Shown here in pieces: positions 16,746 through 25,446 of a stretch of 64,000 nt of DNA. Within the stretch, counting starts at the first letter, position 1. Each line of letters starts with the position of its first letter. The stretch is from Nocardioides daeguensis (GTDB lineage Bacteria; Actinomycetota; Actinomycetes; Propionibacteriales; Nocardioidaceae). The position numbers were made by a program, and so were the translations under genes. Location of the stretch: contig NZ_JAHTKU010000004.1 of the NCBI RefSeq assembly GCF_019192965.1, forward strand, positions 248,001 through 312,000. Reading direction: 5' to 3'. The notes under the pieces were generated by a model. It searched no databases. It was not told the DNA's origin and was given only the letters and a program-made list of their open reading frames with translations.

Positions 16746-18013
16746 GAGTCCTTCAGGGAGGCACCCTCGACGACGCCGAGGGGCTCGGCGGCGATGTCGG
16801 CACGACGCTGCAGGCCCTCGAAGCTGATCAGGTCGGCGGCGGCGTACGCGCGGGCGCGGGCGTCGGCGACGTCGTAGCCGACCGCGCGCACGGCGAGCAC
16901 GCGGCCACCGGCGGTGACGAGGTCGTCGCCGTCGAGGGCGGTGCCGGCGTGGATGACGTCGACGTCGTTGACGCCGTTGGCGCGGCCGACCCCGGTGATG
17001 ACGTCGCCCTTCGACGAGGACTCCGGGTAGCCGGCGGAGGCGAGCACCACGGTCACCGAGGCGCCGTCCCGGAACCGGGGGGCCTCGACGTCGGCCAGCC
17101 GGCCCTCGGCGGCCGCGTGCAGCAGCGCGCCCAGCGGCGACTCGAGCAGCGCCAGCACGGGCTGGACGTCGGGGTCGCCGAAGCGGCAGTTGAACTCGAT
17201 CACCCGGGGCCCGGCGGCGGTGAGCGCCAGGCCGACGTACAGGCACCCGACGAACGGGGCGCCGCGGCGCGCCATCTCGTCGAGCGTGGGCTGGACGACG
17301 GTCTCCACGACGGTGGTCGCGAGGTCGGCCGGCGCCCAGGTCAGCGGCGAGTAGGAGCCCATCCCGCCCGTGTTGGGGCCGCGGCCACCGTCGAAGATCC
17401 GCTTGAAGTCCTGGGCCGGCTGCAGCGGCCGCGTGGTGACGCCGTCGCACACCGCGAACAGCGACACCTCGGGCCCGTCGAGGAACTCCTCGACGACGAC
17501 CCGGCCGCAGCCGGCCGCGTGGGCCAGCGCCTCGGCGCGGTCGAGGGTCACCACGACACCCTTGCCGGCGGCGAGCGCGTCGTCCTTCACGACGTACGGC
17601 GGCCCGAACTCGTCGAGCGCCGCGGCGACCTCCTCGGGGGTGGTGCACGTGTGGGACCCGGCGGTCGGGACGCCCGCGGCGGCCATCACCTCCTTGGAGA
17701 AGGCCTTCGAGCCCTCCAGCTGCGCGGCCGCCCGGGACGGGCCGAAGACCGCGATCCCCGCCTCCCGCACGGCGTCCGCGACACCAGCCACGAGCGGGGC
17801 CTCGGGCCCGACGACCACGAGGTCGGCGCCGAGGTCGACCGCCAGGGCCGCGACCGCCGTACCGTCCATCGGGTCGACGTCGTGGAGGGTGGCGAACGCA
17901 CCGATGCCCGGGTTGCCGGGAGCGGCGTGCACCTCGCTCACCCCGGGGTCGCGGGAGAGGGCGAGGGCCAGCGCGTGCTCACGGCCGCCGGTGCCGATGA
18001 CGAGGGTCTTCAC
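16742..18013 (-). CDS. purD: Phosphoribosylamine--glycine ligase (GAR synthetase)
   Basis: PurD joins glycine to phosphoribosylamine using ATP, the second step of purine synthesis. The product has 423 residues, the standard length. ATP-grasp features are evident: LVIGTGGREHALA at the N-terminus, GPEAPLVAGVAD, PYVVKDDALAAGKGVVV, VEEFLDGPEVSLFAV, and NTGGMGSYSP with EFNCRFGDPDVQPVL. The start is GTG 18013, 15 bp downstream of the purA stop, so purA-purD-GNAT probably form one operon. Confidence 0.97.
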   Translation of the reverse strand: MKTLVIGTGGREHALALALSRDPGVSEVHAAPGNPGIGAFATLHDVDPMDGTAVAALAVDLGADLVVVGPEAPLVAGVADAVREAGIAVFGPSRAAAQLEGSKAFSKEVMAAAGVPTAGSHTCTTPEEVAAALDEFGPPYVVKDDALAAGKGVVVTLDRAEALAHAAGCGRVVVEEFLDGPEVSLFAVCDGVTTRPLQPAQDFKRIFDGGRGPNTGGMGSYSPLTWAPADLATTVVETVVQPTLDEMARRGAPFVGCLYVGLALTAAGPRVIEFNCRFGDPDVQPVLALLESPLGALLHAAAEGRLADVEAPRFRDGASVTVVLASAGYPESSSKGDVITGVGRANGVNDVDVIHAGTALDGDDLVTAGGRVLAVRAVGYDVADARARAYAAADLISFEGLQRRADIAAEPLGVVEGASLKDS

Positions 18014-18028
18014 AGTGCTGTCTCCTGA

Positions 18029-19312
18029 TCAGCGCAGGGGGTGGCGGACGACGGCCTGCTCGCGCTCCGGCCCGACGCCGACGACCGAGATCCGGGCGCC
18101 GGAGCGCTCCTCGACGAACTCGACGTAGGCCTGCGCGGCCTTCGGGAGGTCCTCGAAGCTGCGGCAGCCGGAGATGTCCTCGGTCCAGCCGGGGAGGTTC
18201 TCGTAGATCGGTACGGCGTGGTGGAAGTCGGTCTGGTTGACCGGCATCTCGTCGTAGCGCACGCCGTCGACGTCGTAGGCGACACAAACCGGGAGCTCGG
18301 CCAGGCCGGTGAGGGTGTCGAGCTTGGTGAGCACGAAGTCGGTGACGCCGTTGACCCGCGCGGCGTACCGGGTGATCACGGTGTCCATCCAGCCGCAGCG
18401 GCGCGGGCGGCCGGTCGTGGTGCCGTACTCCCAGCCGGCCTTGCGCAGGAACTCGCCGTTCTCGTCGTGCAGCTCCGTCGGGAACGGGCCCTCGCCGACA
18501 CGGGTCGTGTAGGCCTTCGCGATCGCGATGACCTGGTCGATCCGGGTCGGCGGGATGCCGGTGCCGGTGCAGGCGCCCGCGGAGATCGCGCTGCTCGAGG
18601 TCACGAACGGGTAGGTGCCGTGGTCGACGTCGAGCAGGGTGGCCTGGCCGGCCTCCATCAGCACGACCTCGTCGCGGTCGAGCGCCTGGCTGAGCAGCAG
18701 CCCCGTGTCGCAGACGTACGGCGCAAGCCGCTCGGCGTGCGCCAGCAGCCCCTCGACGGTCTGCTCGACCGAGGGGGCGCGGCGGTTGTAGATCTTGGTG
18801 AGGATCTGGCTCTTGAGCTCGAGGGCACCCTCCACCTTCTGGGTGAGGATCTTCTCGTCGAAGAGGTCCTGGACCCGGATGCCGATCCGGTTCATCTTGT
18901 CGGCGTAGGTCGGTCCGATGCCGCGGCCCGTCGTACCGATCCGGCGCGAGCCGAGGAAGCGCTCGGTGACCTTGTCGATGGTCCGGTTGTAGTCGGCGAT
19001 GACGTGCGCGTTGGCGCTGAGCTTGAGCTTGCTGGTGTCGACGCCGCGGCCCTCGAGGCCGTCGATCTCGTGGAACAGCACGTCGATGTCGACGACGACG
19101 CCGTTGCCGATGACGGGCGTGCAGCCGGGCGTGAGGATGCCGCTGGGCAGCAGGTGGAGGGCGTACTTCTCGTCGCCGACGACGACCGTGTGACCGGCGT
19201 TGTTGCCGCCGTTGAACTTCACGACGTAGTCGACCTGGCTGCCGAGGTGGTCGGTCGCCTTGCCCTTGCCCTCGTCGCCCCACTGGGCTCCGACGATCAC
19301 GATTGCAGGCAT
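18029..19312 (-). CDS. purA: Adenylosuccinate synthetase
   Basis: PurA joins IMP and aspartate using GTP, giving adenylosuccinate, the first step from IMP to AMP. The product has 427 residues. The phosphate-binding [11 protein letters not shown] lies at residues 7-17, NAGHTVV near 40, [14 protein letters not shown] near 130 and the C-terminal GVGPEREQ region closes the fold. It is the first gene of the purA-purD-GNAT group. Its roughly 190-bp leader contains two strong hairpins, one ending about 20 bases from the ATG, which may affect expression. Confidence 0.97.
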   Translation of the reverse strand: MPAIVIVGAQWGDEGKGKATDHLGSQVDYVVKFNGGNNAGHTVVVGDEKYALHLLPSGILTPGCTPVIGNGVVVDIDVLFHEIDGLEGRGVDTSKLKLSANAHVIADYNRTIDKVTERFLGSRRIGTTGRGIGPTYADKMNRIGIRVQDLFDEKILTQKVEGALELKSQILTKIYNRRAPSVEQTVEGLLAHAERLAPYVCDTGLLLSQALDRDEVVLMEAGQATLLDVDHGTYPFVTSSSAISAGACTGTGIPPTRIDQVIAIAKAYTTRVGEGPFPTELHDENGEFLRKAGWEYGTTTGRPRRCGWMDTVITRYAARVNGVTDFVLTKLDTLTGLAELPVCVAYDVDGVRYDEMPVNQTDFHHAVPIYENLPGWTEDISGCRSFEDLPKAAQAYVEFVEERSGARISVVGVGPEREQAVVRHPLR

Positions 19313-19330
19313 CTTGGTTGCTCCTTCGCA

Positions 19331-19351
19331 CGGACGGAGTCCCTCCGTCCG
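19331..19351 (-). promoter_or_regulatory. Hairpin next to the purA ribosome-binding region
   Basis: CGGACGGAG-N3-CTCCGTCCG forms a perfect 9-bp stem with a 3-nt loop, 18 bp before the purA ATG and just upstream of its GGAG ribosome site. On the purA mRNA it could set how accessible the ribosome site is, or protect the 5' end. No known purine riboswitch consensus is visible. Confidence 0.5.
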
Positions 19352-19403
19352 GAGGACGGCTGCTCAACGCACCACTTGTTCTCTTGCTGGTGTCGGACAA
19401 GCA

Positions 19404-19431
19404 AGGAGCCCCGGCAAGGACCGGGGCTCTT
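19404..19431 (-). promoter_or_regulatory. Second strong hairpin in the purA leader region
   Basis: AGCCCCGG-N6-CCGGGGCT forms an 8-bp stem that extends by three more pairs. It lies 92-119 bases upstream of purA. On the minus strand it is followed by CUUGCUUG rather than a U run, so it is a weak terminator at best. The rest of the 308-bp purA/GGDEF gap shows no gene. Confidence 0.45.
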
Positions 19432-19620
19432 GCGGCGCCACGCTACCAAAACGCGACCGAGGACCGGCTTTCGGCGGCAGCGGTCTAGTCACCTGGCACC
19501 CCCGGCGCGGGTCGATCGGTCCGGATCCGGCCCGGGGCGGGTGAACCTGCCCACTTCGCAGGGCCCGCCTCCCGCGCGCCGCCTACCGTTGCCGGAACGA
19601 CCCGCCCACCTCACCCTGCG

Positions 19621-20667
19621 ATGCCCATGAATGCTGTCAGCTGGATGCAACCGCGCAACCACCGTGCCGCCGCCCGGTCGGTGTCGACGCTGTGCGCCGT
19701 GGGCGCGGGTGTCGCCGTGCTCACCGCTCCGCTGCAGCACGAGGTCCCGGGGAGCGGGATGGTCGCCGCCGGCGGCCTGATCGCGCTGGTGGTCGCGTTC
19801 GGCGTGCTGGCCCGCCGGTTCGACGAGCGGCACCGGCTCGGCTGGGCGCTCGGCCCGCTGGCGGGGGTCGTCGCCCTGACCGCCATCGACCTGCTCACCC
19901 AGGACAGCGGCGTCTCGGCCCAGGTCTTCTTCCTCTTCCCGGCTCTGTACGGCGCCTCCCAGCTGCGCCCGCCCGGCGCGGCCGTGATCACCGGGGCCTC
20001 GGTGGCGGGCGAGCTGGTCGTCGTCCTCTCCCAGCTCCCGGCGCGGGAGGCGCTGGTCGACGCGCTCTACGTGACGACCGCCCTCATCACCACCGCCGTC
20101 CTCCTCGCCGTGGCCAGCGAGCGCCATGCGCGCACCGTCGCGCAGCTCGAGCTGATGGCGACCGTCGACCCGCTCACCGGGCTCTTCACACGCCGCGTGC
20201 TGGACGAGGCGGCGACCGCCAAGCTGTCCGACGTGAGCAGCGGCGCCGGCACCGCGCTCGTCCTGATCGACATCGACCACTTCAAGACGGTCAACGACGA
20301 GCACGGACACCCGGCGGGCGACGAGGTGCTGATCCAGCTCGCGGCGCTGCTGCTGCGGCACAGCCGGCCGACCGACGTCGTGTGCCGACTCGGGGGCGAC
20401 GAGGTCGCCGTCCTGCTGCCCGGCTGCGGCCTCGAGGCCGCCGTCGCCCGCGCCGAGGAGATCCTCGCCGCGGTGCGCTCGCAGCCCTTCGTCATCACCG
20501 GCGGCGCCGAGCTCACGATCTCGATCAGCCTGGGCTGCGCGCACATGCCGACCCACGGCGACGACCTCCGCTCGCTGTACGCCGCCGCCGACGCGGCCCT
20601 CTACGAGGCCAAGCAGGCCGGCCGCGGTCGGGTGGGGTCGACGGAGCGTCTCGCCGACGCCGGATGA
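19621..20667 (+). CDS. Membrane diguanylate cyclase (GGDEF domain)
   Basis: The product has 348 residues. About six hydrophobic helices fill residues 18-165, followed by a GGDEF domain at about 175-340. The domain starts ATVDPLTGLFTRRVLDEA, contains DIDHFKTVNDEHGHPAGDEVL for metal and substrate binding, and has an active-site loop RLGGDEVAVLLP. The signature is GGDEV rather than GGDEF; this position varies in active enzymes, so c-di-GMP synthesis remains likely. The RxxD inhibitory site is not obvious. It is divergent from purA. Confidence 0.9.
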   Translation: MPMNAVSWMQPRNHRAAARSVSTLCAVGAGVAVLTAPLQHEVPGSGMVAAGGLIALVVAFGVLARRFDERHRLGWALGPLAGVVALTAIDLLTQDSGVSAQVFFLFPALYGASQLRPPGAAVITGASVAGELVVVLSQLPAREALVDALYVTTALITTAVLLAVASERHARTVAQLELMATVDPLTGLFTRRVLDEAATAKLSDVSSGAGTALVLIDIDHFKTVNDEHGHPAGDEVLIQLAALLLRHSRPTDVVCRLGGDEVAVLLPGCGLEAAVARAEEILAAVRSQPFVITGGAELTISISLGCAHMPTHGDDLRSLYAAADAALYEAKQAGRGRVGSTERLADAG

Positions 20668-20678
20668 CCTATGCTCGA

Positions 20679-20694
20679 CTAGAACGTGTTCTAG
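20679..20694 (+). promoter_or_regulatory. KstR-like operator upstream of the SnoaL/KSI-like gene
   Basis: CTAGAAC-GT-GTTCTAG has perfect 7-bp arms and fits TnnAACnnGTTnnA, the published consensus of the cholesterol-catabolism repressor KstR. It lies 14 bp before the ATG at 20709, in the short gap after the diguanylate cyclase gene. Two more matching sites lie at 49402 and 52448. Confidence 0.6.
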
Positions 20695-20708
20695 ATCTAG
20701 GAGCGACC

Positions 20709-21086
20709 ATGGGCGCCAGCCGCGAGACCATCCTCGAGACCATCCAGAAGTACGTCGACCTCGTCGCGACCGGCTCGTCGGCCGACGTCGTCGCCCTGTA
20801 CGCCGACGGCGCCACCGTCGAGGACCCGGTCGGCTCGGACGTGCTCACCACCCGCGAGCAGATCGCCGCGTTCTACGGCGCCCTCGACGGCCTCGAGCAG
20901 GAGGGCCGCCTGCTGTTCGCGCGCGTGGCCGGCAACGAGGCGGCCTTCTCCTTCGAGCTGGTCACCAAGGCCGGCGACCAGACCTACACGCTCGCGCCCA
21001 TCGACGTGATGACCTTCGACGACGACGGCAAGATCACCAGCATGCGGGCGTTCTGGGCCGGCGAGGATCTGATCGCCGGCCCCTGA
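20709..21086 (+). CDS. SnoaL/NTF2-fold protein, ketosteroid-isomerase-like
   Basis: The product has 125 residues from ATG 20709, with GGAG seven bases upstream. The NTF2-like fold begins with TILETIQKYVDLVATGSSADVVALYADGATVEDPVGS, which has the spacing of the steroid delta-isomerase family. It ends with PIDVMTFDDDGKITSMRAFW. The KSI catalytic Asp (in VEDPVG) aligns with family members, so isomerase activity is possible but unproven. The KstR-like operator just upstream supports a role in steroid or isoprenoid breakdown. Its stop codon lies inside a dispersed repeat. Confidence 0.82.
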   Translation: MGASRETILETIQKYVDLVATGSSADVVALYADGATVEDPVGSDVLTTREQIAAFYGALDGLEQEGRLLFARVAGNEAAFSFELVTKAGDQTYTLAPIDVMTFDDDGKITSMRAFWAGEDLIAGP

Positions 21087-21304
21087 GCTTGCGAAGGGGC
21101 CTCAGCGATCGAGGTTGAGGAGCGTCGGTCGCCGACGCCTGAGCTTGCGAAGGCGTCGACAGCGACCGAGGTTGAGGAGCGTCGGCTCAGGCCCGAGCGC
21201 AGCGAGGGACTGAGCGACGCGTCTCGAAACCCGGTCGATGTCGCAGCACGGTCCCGGCATCGCCGCACCGGGTTTCGAGGCTCGGCCGCGGGCGGCCTCG
21301 CACC
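21082..21304. repeat. Cluster of dispersed TTGAGGAGCG...TCTCGAAACC repeats
   Basis: CCTGAGCTTGCGAAGG occurs at 21082 and 21138. GAGGTTGAGGAGCGTCGG occurs at 21111 and 21168, giving a tandem period of about 56 bp. GTCTCGAAACCCGG then faces an inverted CCGGGTTTCGAG, and the block closes with CCTCAACC at 21303-21310. The first copy supplies the TGA stop of the SnoaL gene, and the last CCTCAACC supplies the stop of the convergent carboxyltransferase gene. The 218-bp gap holds no gene. Confidence 0.8.
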
Positions 21305-22741
21305 TCAACCAGCGCAGGCGAGGCGGGCCGCGATCTCCGCGACGACCGCCCGGGCGAGGGTCTCCGGGGTGTCGTCGGCGGTCTCGGGCACGACGCCGTG
21401 CAGGTCCCCGTCGGCGAGCAGGTCGAGCGCGCCGACCTTCTGCCGGGTAGCCATCTCGGCGGCCCGGGAGGGCTCGCCGTGGACGATGACGCTCGCCCCC
21501 TCGGGCGGGAGCGGGGAGAGCCATCCGCGCGACGTCGCGAGGACGGTCCGGGCGGGGAGCAGCGCGAGTGCGCCGCCGCCGCAGCCCTGGCCGAGGATCA
21601 CCGAGACCGTGGGCACGGTCATCGTGACGAGGCCCGCGATGCAGCGGGCGATCTCGCCGGCCATCGCGCCCTCCTCGGCGTCCTTCGAGAGCTCGGCACC
21701 GGGCGTGTCGATGACGGTGACGAGCGGCAGCCGGAGCTCCTCGGCGAGCTCCATGGCCCGCCGGGCCTCGCGCAGCGCGCCGGGCCCCATCGGGGTGGCC
21801 GGCGTCTGACGGGAGCGGTCCTGACCGACGAGGACGCAGGGCTGGCCGTCGAGGCGGGTGAGGGCGATCAGGACCGAGTCGTCACGCTCGCCCTCGTCGG
21901 TGCCCTTGAGCCGCAAGGTGCTCGCGGCGCCGTACCGGATCAGGTCGCGGACCCCGACCCGCCCCGGCGCCCGGGTGGCTTCGATGTCGTCCCAGACCGG
22001 GTGGTCGAGCGCGGTCCCCCGGACGACCGGCGTACGCCGCTCCAGCGCCGGCGCCGATGCCGGGTCGACGAGGACGCCGAGCGCGTGGTCGACGAGCGCC
22101 GGGATGCTCTCCACCGGGACGACGGCATCGATCACGCCGTGGGCGGCGAGGTTCTCGGCGACCTGCACGCCCGCGGGGAACGGCTCGCCCTTGAGCGCCT
22201 CGTAGACCTTGGGCCCGAGGAAGCCGACGAGCGCGCCGGGCTCGGCGACGGTGACGTGACCCAGCGAGCCCCAGGACGCGTAGACACCGCCGGTGGTGGG
22301 GTGGCGCAGGTGCACGAGGTAGGGCAGGCCGGCGCCGCGGTGCTCCATCAGCGCCCGCGAGATCTCGACCATCTGCACGAACGCCCGGGTTCCCTCCTGC
22401 ATCCGGGTGCCACCCGACGACGTGCTCGCCAGCACGGGCAGGCCCTCGGCCGTCGCCCGGCGTACGGCGGCCGCGATCCGGGTCGCCGCGGCTACGCCGA
22501 TCGAGCCGGCCAGGAACCGGAACTCGTTGACGACGAAGGCCACCGGCCGTCCGCGCACCGTGCCGCGCCCGGTGAGCACCGACTCGTCGGTGCCCGCCTT
22601 CTCCGCGGCCGCGCGCAGCTCGGCCTGGTAGGCCTCGCCGTGCCCGCTGATGTCGACGGGCGTGTCCCAGGACTCGTAGGAGCCGTCGTCGAGGACGAGG
22701 TCGATCATCTCGCGGGCGGTCCAGCGTCGGGGCGTGCTCAT
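21305..22741 (-). CDS. Acyl/acetyl-CoA carboxylase carboxyltransferase, AccD3-like fused beta-alpha
   Basis: The product has 478 residues from ATG 22741. The N-terminal half is AccD-like: FVVNEFRFLAGSIGVAAATRI, then STSSGGTRMQEG and HPTTGGVYASWGSLG. The C-terminal half is AccA-like, with PLVTVIDTPGAELSKDAEEGA, ILGQGCGGGALALLPA and LPPEGASVI. This single-chain layout resembles mycobacterial AccD3. The enzyme would transfer CO2 from carboxybiotin to an acyl-CoA. No biotin carboxylase or carrier gene is nearby, and the N-terminal zinc-ribbon Cys residues of bacterial AccD are missing, so the partner and substrate are unknown. Confidence 0.85.
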   Translation of the reverse strand: MSTPRRWTAREMIDLVLDDGSYESWDTPVDISGHGEAYQAELRAAAEKAGTDESVLTGRGTVRGRPVAFVVNEFRFLAGSIGVAAATRIAAAVRRATAEGLPVLASTSSGGTRMQEGTRAFVQMVEISRALMEHRGAGLPYLVHLRHPTTGGVYASWGSLGHVTVAEPGALVGFLGPKVYEALKGEPFPAGVQVAENLAAHGVIDAVVPVESIPALVDHALGVLVDPASAPALERRTPVVRGTALDHPVWDDIEATRAPGRVGVRDLIRYGAASTLRLKGTDEGERDDSVLIALTRLDGQPCVLVGQDRSRQTPATPMGPGALREARRAMELAEELRLPLVTVIDTPGAELSKDAEEGAMAGEIARCIAGLVTMTVPTVSVILGQGCGGGALALLPARTVLATSRGWLSPLPPEGASVIVHGEPSRAAEMATRQKVGALDLLADGDLHGVVPETADDTPETLARAVVAEIAARLACAG

Positions 22742-22817
22742 GAGCCGGATCCAACCACGCCCCCGCACGGCGTACGTCGGCAAGTTCTGCCAATGCCCAG
22801 GAGCCTAGGCTCGGGTG

Positions 22818-23708
22818 ATGGCCACGAGACTGCTGCTGATCACCAACAGCGACGCCGGTACGGCGGACCGGGACGCCGTCGACGCCGCCGTTGCGGTGCT
22901 CCGGGAGGGTGCCGAGGTCGAGGTCCGCGGCACCTCCTCGCCCGAGGAGCTCGATGACGTGCTGGCCGCGGCCGGTGACCGCACGGTCGTGGTGGCCGGC
23001 GGCGACGGCAGCATCCACGCGGTGGTCCAGGCGCTCCACGCCCGCGACGACCTGGCCGGCCGGACCCTCGCGCTGGTCCCCCTCGGCACCGGCAACGACT
23101 TCGCCCGCACCCTCGACCTCCCCCTCGACCCGGCACAGGCGGCCCGTGTCGTGCTGACCGGGACGCCGCGCCCGACCGACCTGGTCGTCGACGAGGACGG
23201 GCAGGTCACCGTCAACAGCGTCCACCTCGGCGCCGGCGCCGAGGCGGGCAAGCGCGGCGCGTGGTGGAAGGAGCGGCTGGGCAGGGTCGGCTACCCGATC
23301 GGCGCGCTCCAGACCGCCCTCAACCCACCCAGCCTCCGGGTCCGGGTCGAGGTCGACGCGGAGGTGGTCGTCGACGTCGACCAGCCGGTGCTCATGGTCG
23401 CGGTCGGCAACGGCGCCTCGGTGGGCGGCGGCACCGAGCTGACGCCGGACGCCGAGCCTCACGACGGCGAGGTCGACGTGCTGATCGCGACGCCGCGCAG
23501 CGCGATCGCACGGCTGGGCTACCTCGTCCGGCTGCCGTTCGCGCGGCACGAGGAGCACGACGACGTGCGGATCCTCCGCGGCCGCACGGTCCGGGTCTCC
23601 GGCACCCCGTTCGAGTGCAACAGCGACGGGGAGATCGACGGGCCGGTGCGCTCACGGACGTGGCGGGTGCTGCCGGGGGCGTACGCGATGGTGGTCCCGC
23701 GCTCCTAG
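22818..23708 (+). CDS. Diacylglycerol/lipid kinase (DAGK catalytic domain, YegS-like)
   Basis: The product has 296 residues from ATG 22818; a GTG one codon earlier is also possible. The catalytic domain has RLLLITNSDAGTADR, VVAGGDGSIHAVVQAL (nucleotide-binding GGDG) and VPLGTGNDFARTLDLPL, the three hallmark blocks. The C-terminal domain ends with the ECNSDGE-like block FECNSDGEIDGP. It would phosphorylate diacylglycerol or a related lipid at the inner membrane face. It is divergent from the carboxyltransferase gene and is followed 19 bp later by lysS. Confidence 0.9.
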   Translation: MATRLLLITNSDAGTADRDAVDAAVAVLREGAEVEVRGTSSPEELDDVLAAAGDRTVVVAGGDGSIHAVVQALHARDDLAGRTLALVPLGTGNDFARTLDLPLDPAQAARVVLTGTPRPTDLVVDEDGQVTVNSVHLGAGAEAGKRGAWWKERLGRVGYPIGALQTALNPPSLRVRVEVDAEVVVDVDQPVLMVAVGNGASVGGGTELTPDAEPHDGEVDVLIATPRSAIARLGYLVRLPFARHEEHDDVRILRGRTVRVSGTPFECNSDGEIDGPVRSRTWRVLPGAYAMVVPRS

Positions 23709-23727
23709 CGCAATAGGCTTGGGCGCC

Positions 23728-25416
23728 GTGGCACGTGGACAGCAGACGCAGCAGGAACCCGCCGACTGGGTGACCCGGACCGCCGACCTGGCGCTCCGGC
23801 ACGCCGAGCAGGTCAACGGCGGCACCCTGCCCGACCTGGTCACCTGCGCCTCCGGCATCAGCCCGTCCGGGCCGATCCACCTCGGCAACCTGCGCGAGTT
23901 CCTCACCGTGCACTTCGTGGCCGAGGAGATCCGCCGCCGCGGCATCAACGTGCGCCACCTGCACAGCTGGGACGACTACGACCGGTTCCGCAAGGTGCCG
24001 GCCGGCGTCGACACCGCCTGGAACGAGCACATCGGACGCCCGCTGTCCGCCGTCCCCGACCCCACGGGCGAGTTCGCCAACTGGGGCGAGCGCTACAAGG
24101 CCCCGCTGCGTGCCGCGCTCGTCGAGATGGGCTGCGACATGGTCGAGGTCGACCAGACCGCGATGTACCGCTCGGGCGCCTACCGCGAGCAGATCCTCAC
24201 CGCCATCGGCAAGCGCGGCGAGATCGAGACCGTGATGTCCCGGTTCCGCACCAAGAAGGTCGAGGGCGCCGAGTCGACCGCCGAGTCGACCGCCGAGGCC
24301 GACGACGCCGGCCACGGCGCCAGCGAGGACCTCGCCCGCTTCCCCTACAAGCCGTACTGCCGCGGTTGCGGCCGCGACACGGTCACCCTCACGTCGTACG
24401 ACGACGAGACCACCGACCTGGCCTACACCTGCGACGTGTGCGGCGACTCCTACGTCACCAACGTCGCGACCCAGGACGAGGGCAAGCTGGTGTGGAAGGT
24501 CGACTGGCCGATGCGCTGGACCTTCGAAGGCGTCCACTTCGAGCCCGGCGGCGTCGACCACGCCTCCCCCGGCTCGTCGTACACCGTCGGCAAGGAGATC
24601 GTCGGCCCGATCTTCGGCGGCACCGCCCCGTCGTTCGTCGGCTACTCCTTCGTCGGCGTCGCCGGCATGCCGAAGATGTCGTCCTCCAAGGGCGGCGTGC
24701 CCACCGCGGCCGAGGCACTGCGGATCCTCGAGGCCCCGATCCTGCGCTGGCTCTACGCGCGCCGGCAGCCCAAGCAGGCGTTCAACGTCGACTTCGGCCA
24801 GGAGGTGCTGCGCCTGTACGACGAGTGGGACGCCCTCACGAAGAAGGCCGCCGTCCCGGAGAAGCGCGACGCCGCGGTCCTGGCCTGGGAGCGGGCCTCG
24901 GCCACCTCGACCGCCGGCACGCTGCCGACCCCGGCGGTCGTCGTACCGTTCCGGATGCTGTCGTCGGTCGCCGACGTGACCGCCGGCTCGCGGGAGATCA
25001 CCGCGCGCACCGTCGGCGCCAGCGAGGCCGACCTCGAGCCGCGGCTCGCGAAGGCCGCCACCTGGATCACCGAGTACGTCGATCCCGAGGAGCGCACGAC
25101 CGTCCGCGAGACCGCCGACGCGGAGCGCCTGGCCGCCCTCGACGAGGACGAGGCGCGCTGGCTGGAGCTGCTGCTCGACGGCCTGCCGGCCTCCTTCGAC
25201 TCCGTGGACGCGCTGACCACGCTGATCTACGGCGTGCCCAAGCTGGCCCGCGGCCTGACCGTCGAGGACGCCCCCACCGACGAGGTGAAGGCCGACCAGA
25301 AGGCGTTCTTCAAGCTGCTCTACGACCTGCTGGTCGACGCCGAGCGCGGCCCGCGGCTGCCCACCCTGTTCGCCGCGCTCGGTCCCGACCGGGTGCGGGC
25401 ACTGCTGGCTCGCTGA
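23728..25416 (+). CDS. lysS: Class I lysyl-tRNA synthetase
   Basis: The enzyme charges tRNA-Lys. It is the class I form common in archaea and some actinobacteria, unlike the class II enzyme of most bacteria. The product has 562 residues from GTG 23728; a TTG three codons upstream is possible. The class I signatures are PSGPIHLGNLREF (HIGH-like, about residue 50) and MPKMSSSKGG (KMSKS-like, about residue 315). CRGCGRDT and CDVCGDSY form a zinc-type knuckle pair. A low-complexity Glu/Ala/Ser/Thr linker (about 180-200) interrupts the catalytic domain. The copy looks complete and is the only LysRS seen here. Confidence 0.9.
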   Translation: MARGQQTQQEPADWVTRTADLALRHAEQVNGGTLPDLVTCASGISPSGPIHLGNLREFLTVHFVAEEIRRRGINVRHLHSWDDYDRFRKVPAGVDTAWNEHIGRPLSAVPDPTGEFANWGERYKAPLRAALVEMGCDMVEVDQTAMYRSGAYREQILTAIGKRGEIETVMSRFRTKKVEGAESTAESTAEADDAGHGASEDLARFPYKPYCRGCGRDTVTLTSYDDETTDLAYTCDVCGDSYVTNVATQDEGKLVWKVDWPMRWTFEGVHFEPGGVDHASPGSSYTVGKEIVGPIFGGTAPSFVGYSFVGVAGMPKMSSSKGGVPTAAEALRILEAPILRWLYARRQPKQAFNVDFGQEVLRLYDEWDALTKKAAVPEKRDAAVLAWERASATSTAGTLPTPAVVVPFRMLSSVADVTAGSREITARTVGASEADLEPRLAKAATWITEYVDPEERTTVRETADAERLAALDEDEARWLELLLDGLPASFDSVDALTTLIYGVPKLARGLTVEDAPTDEVKADQKAFFKLLYDLLVDAERGPRLPTLFAALGPDRVRALLAR

Positions 25417-25446
25417 GGTCCCTCCGGGCTGCGGCCCGGGCAGGGA

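Noticed and set aside
1220..19312. A complete purine operon
   Set aside because: purF, purM, purN, purE, purK and purH are missing here and unrelated genes intervene, so it is a loose cluster of pur genes.
19404..19431. A typical intrinsic terminator
   Set aside because: The stem is strong but no U run follows it on either strand, and no gene ends there.
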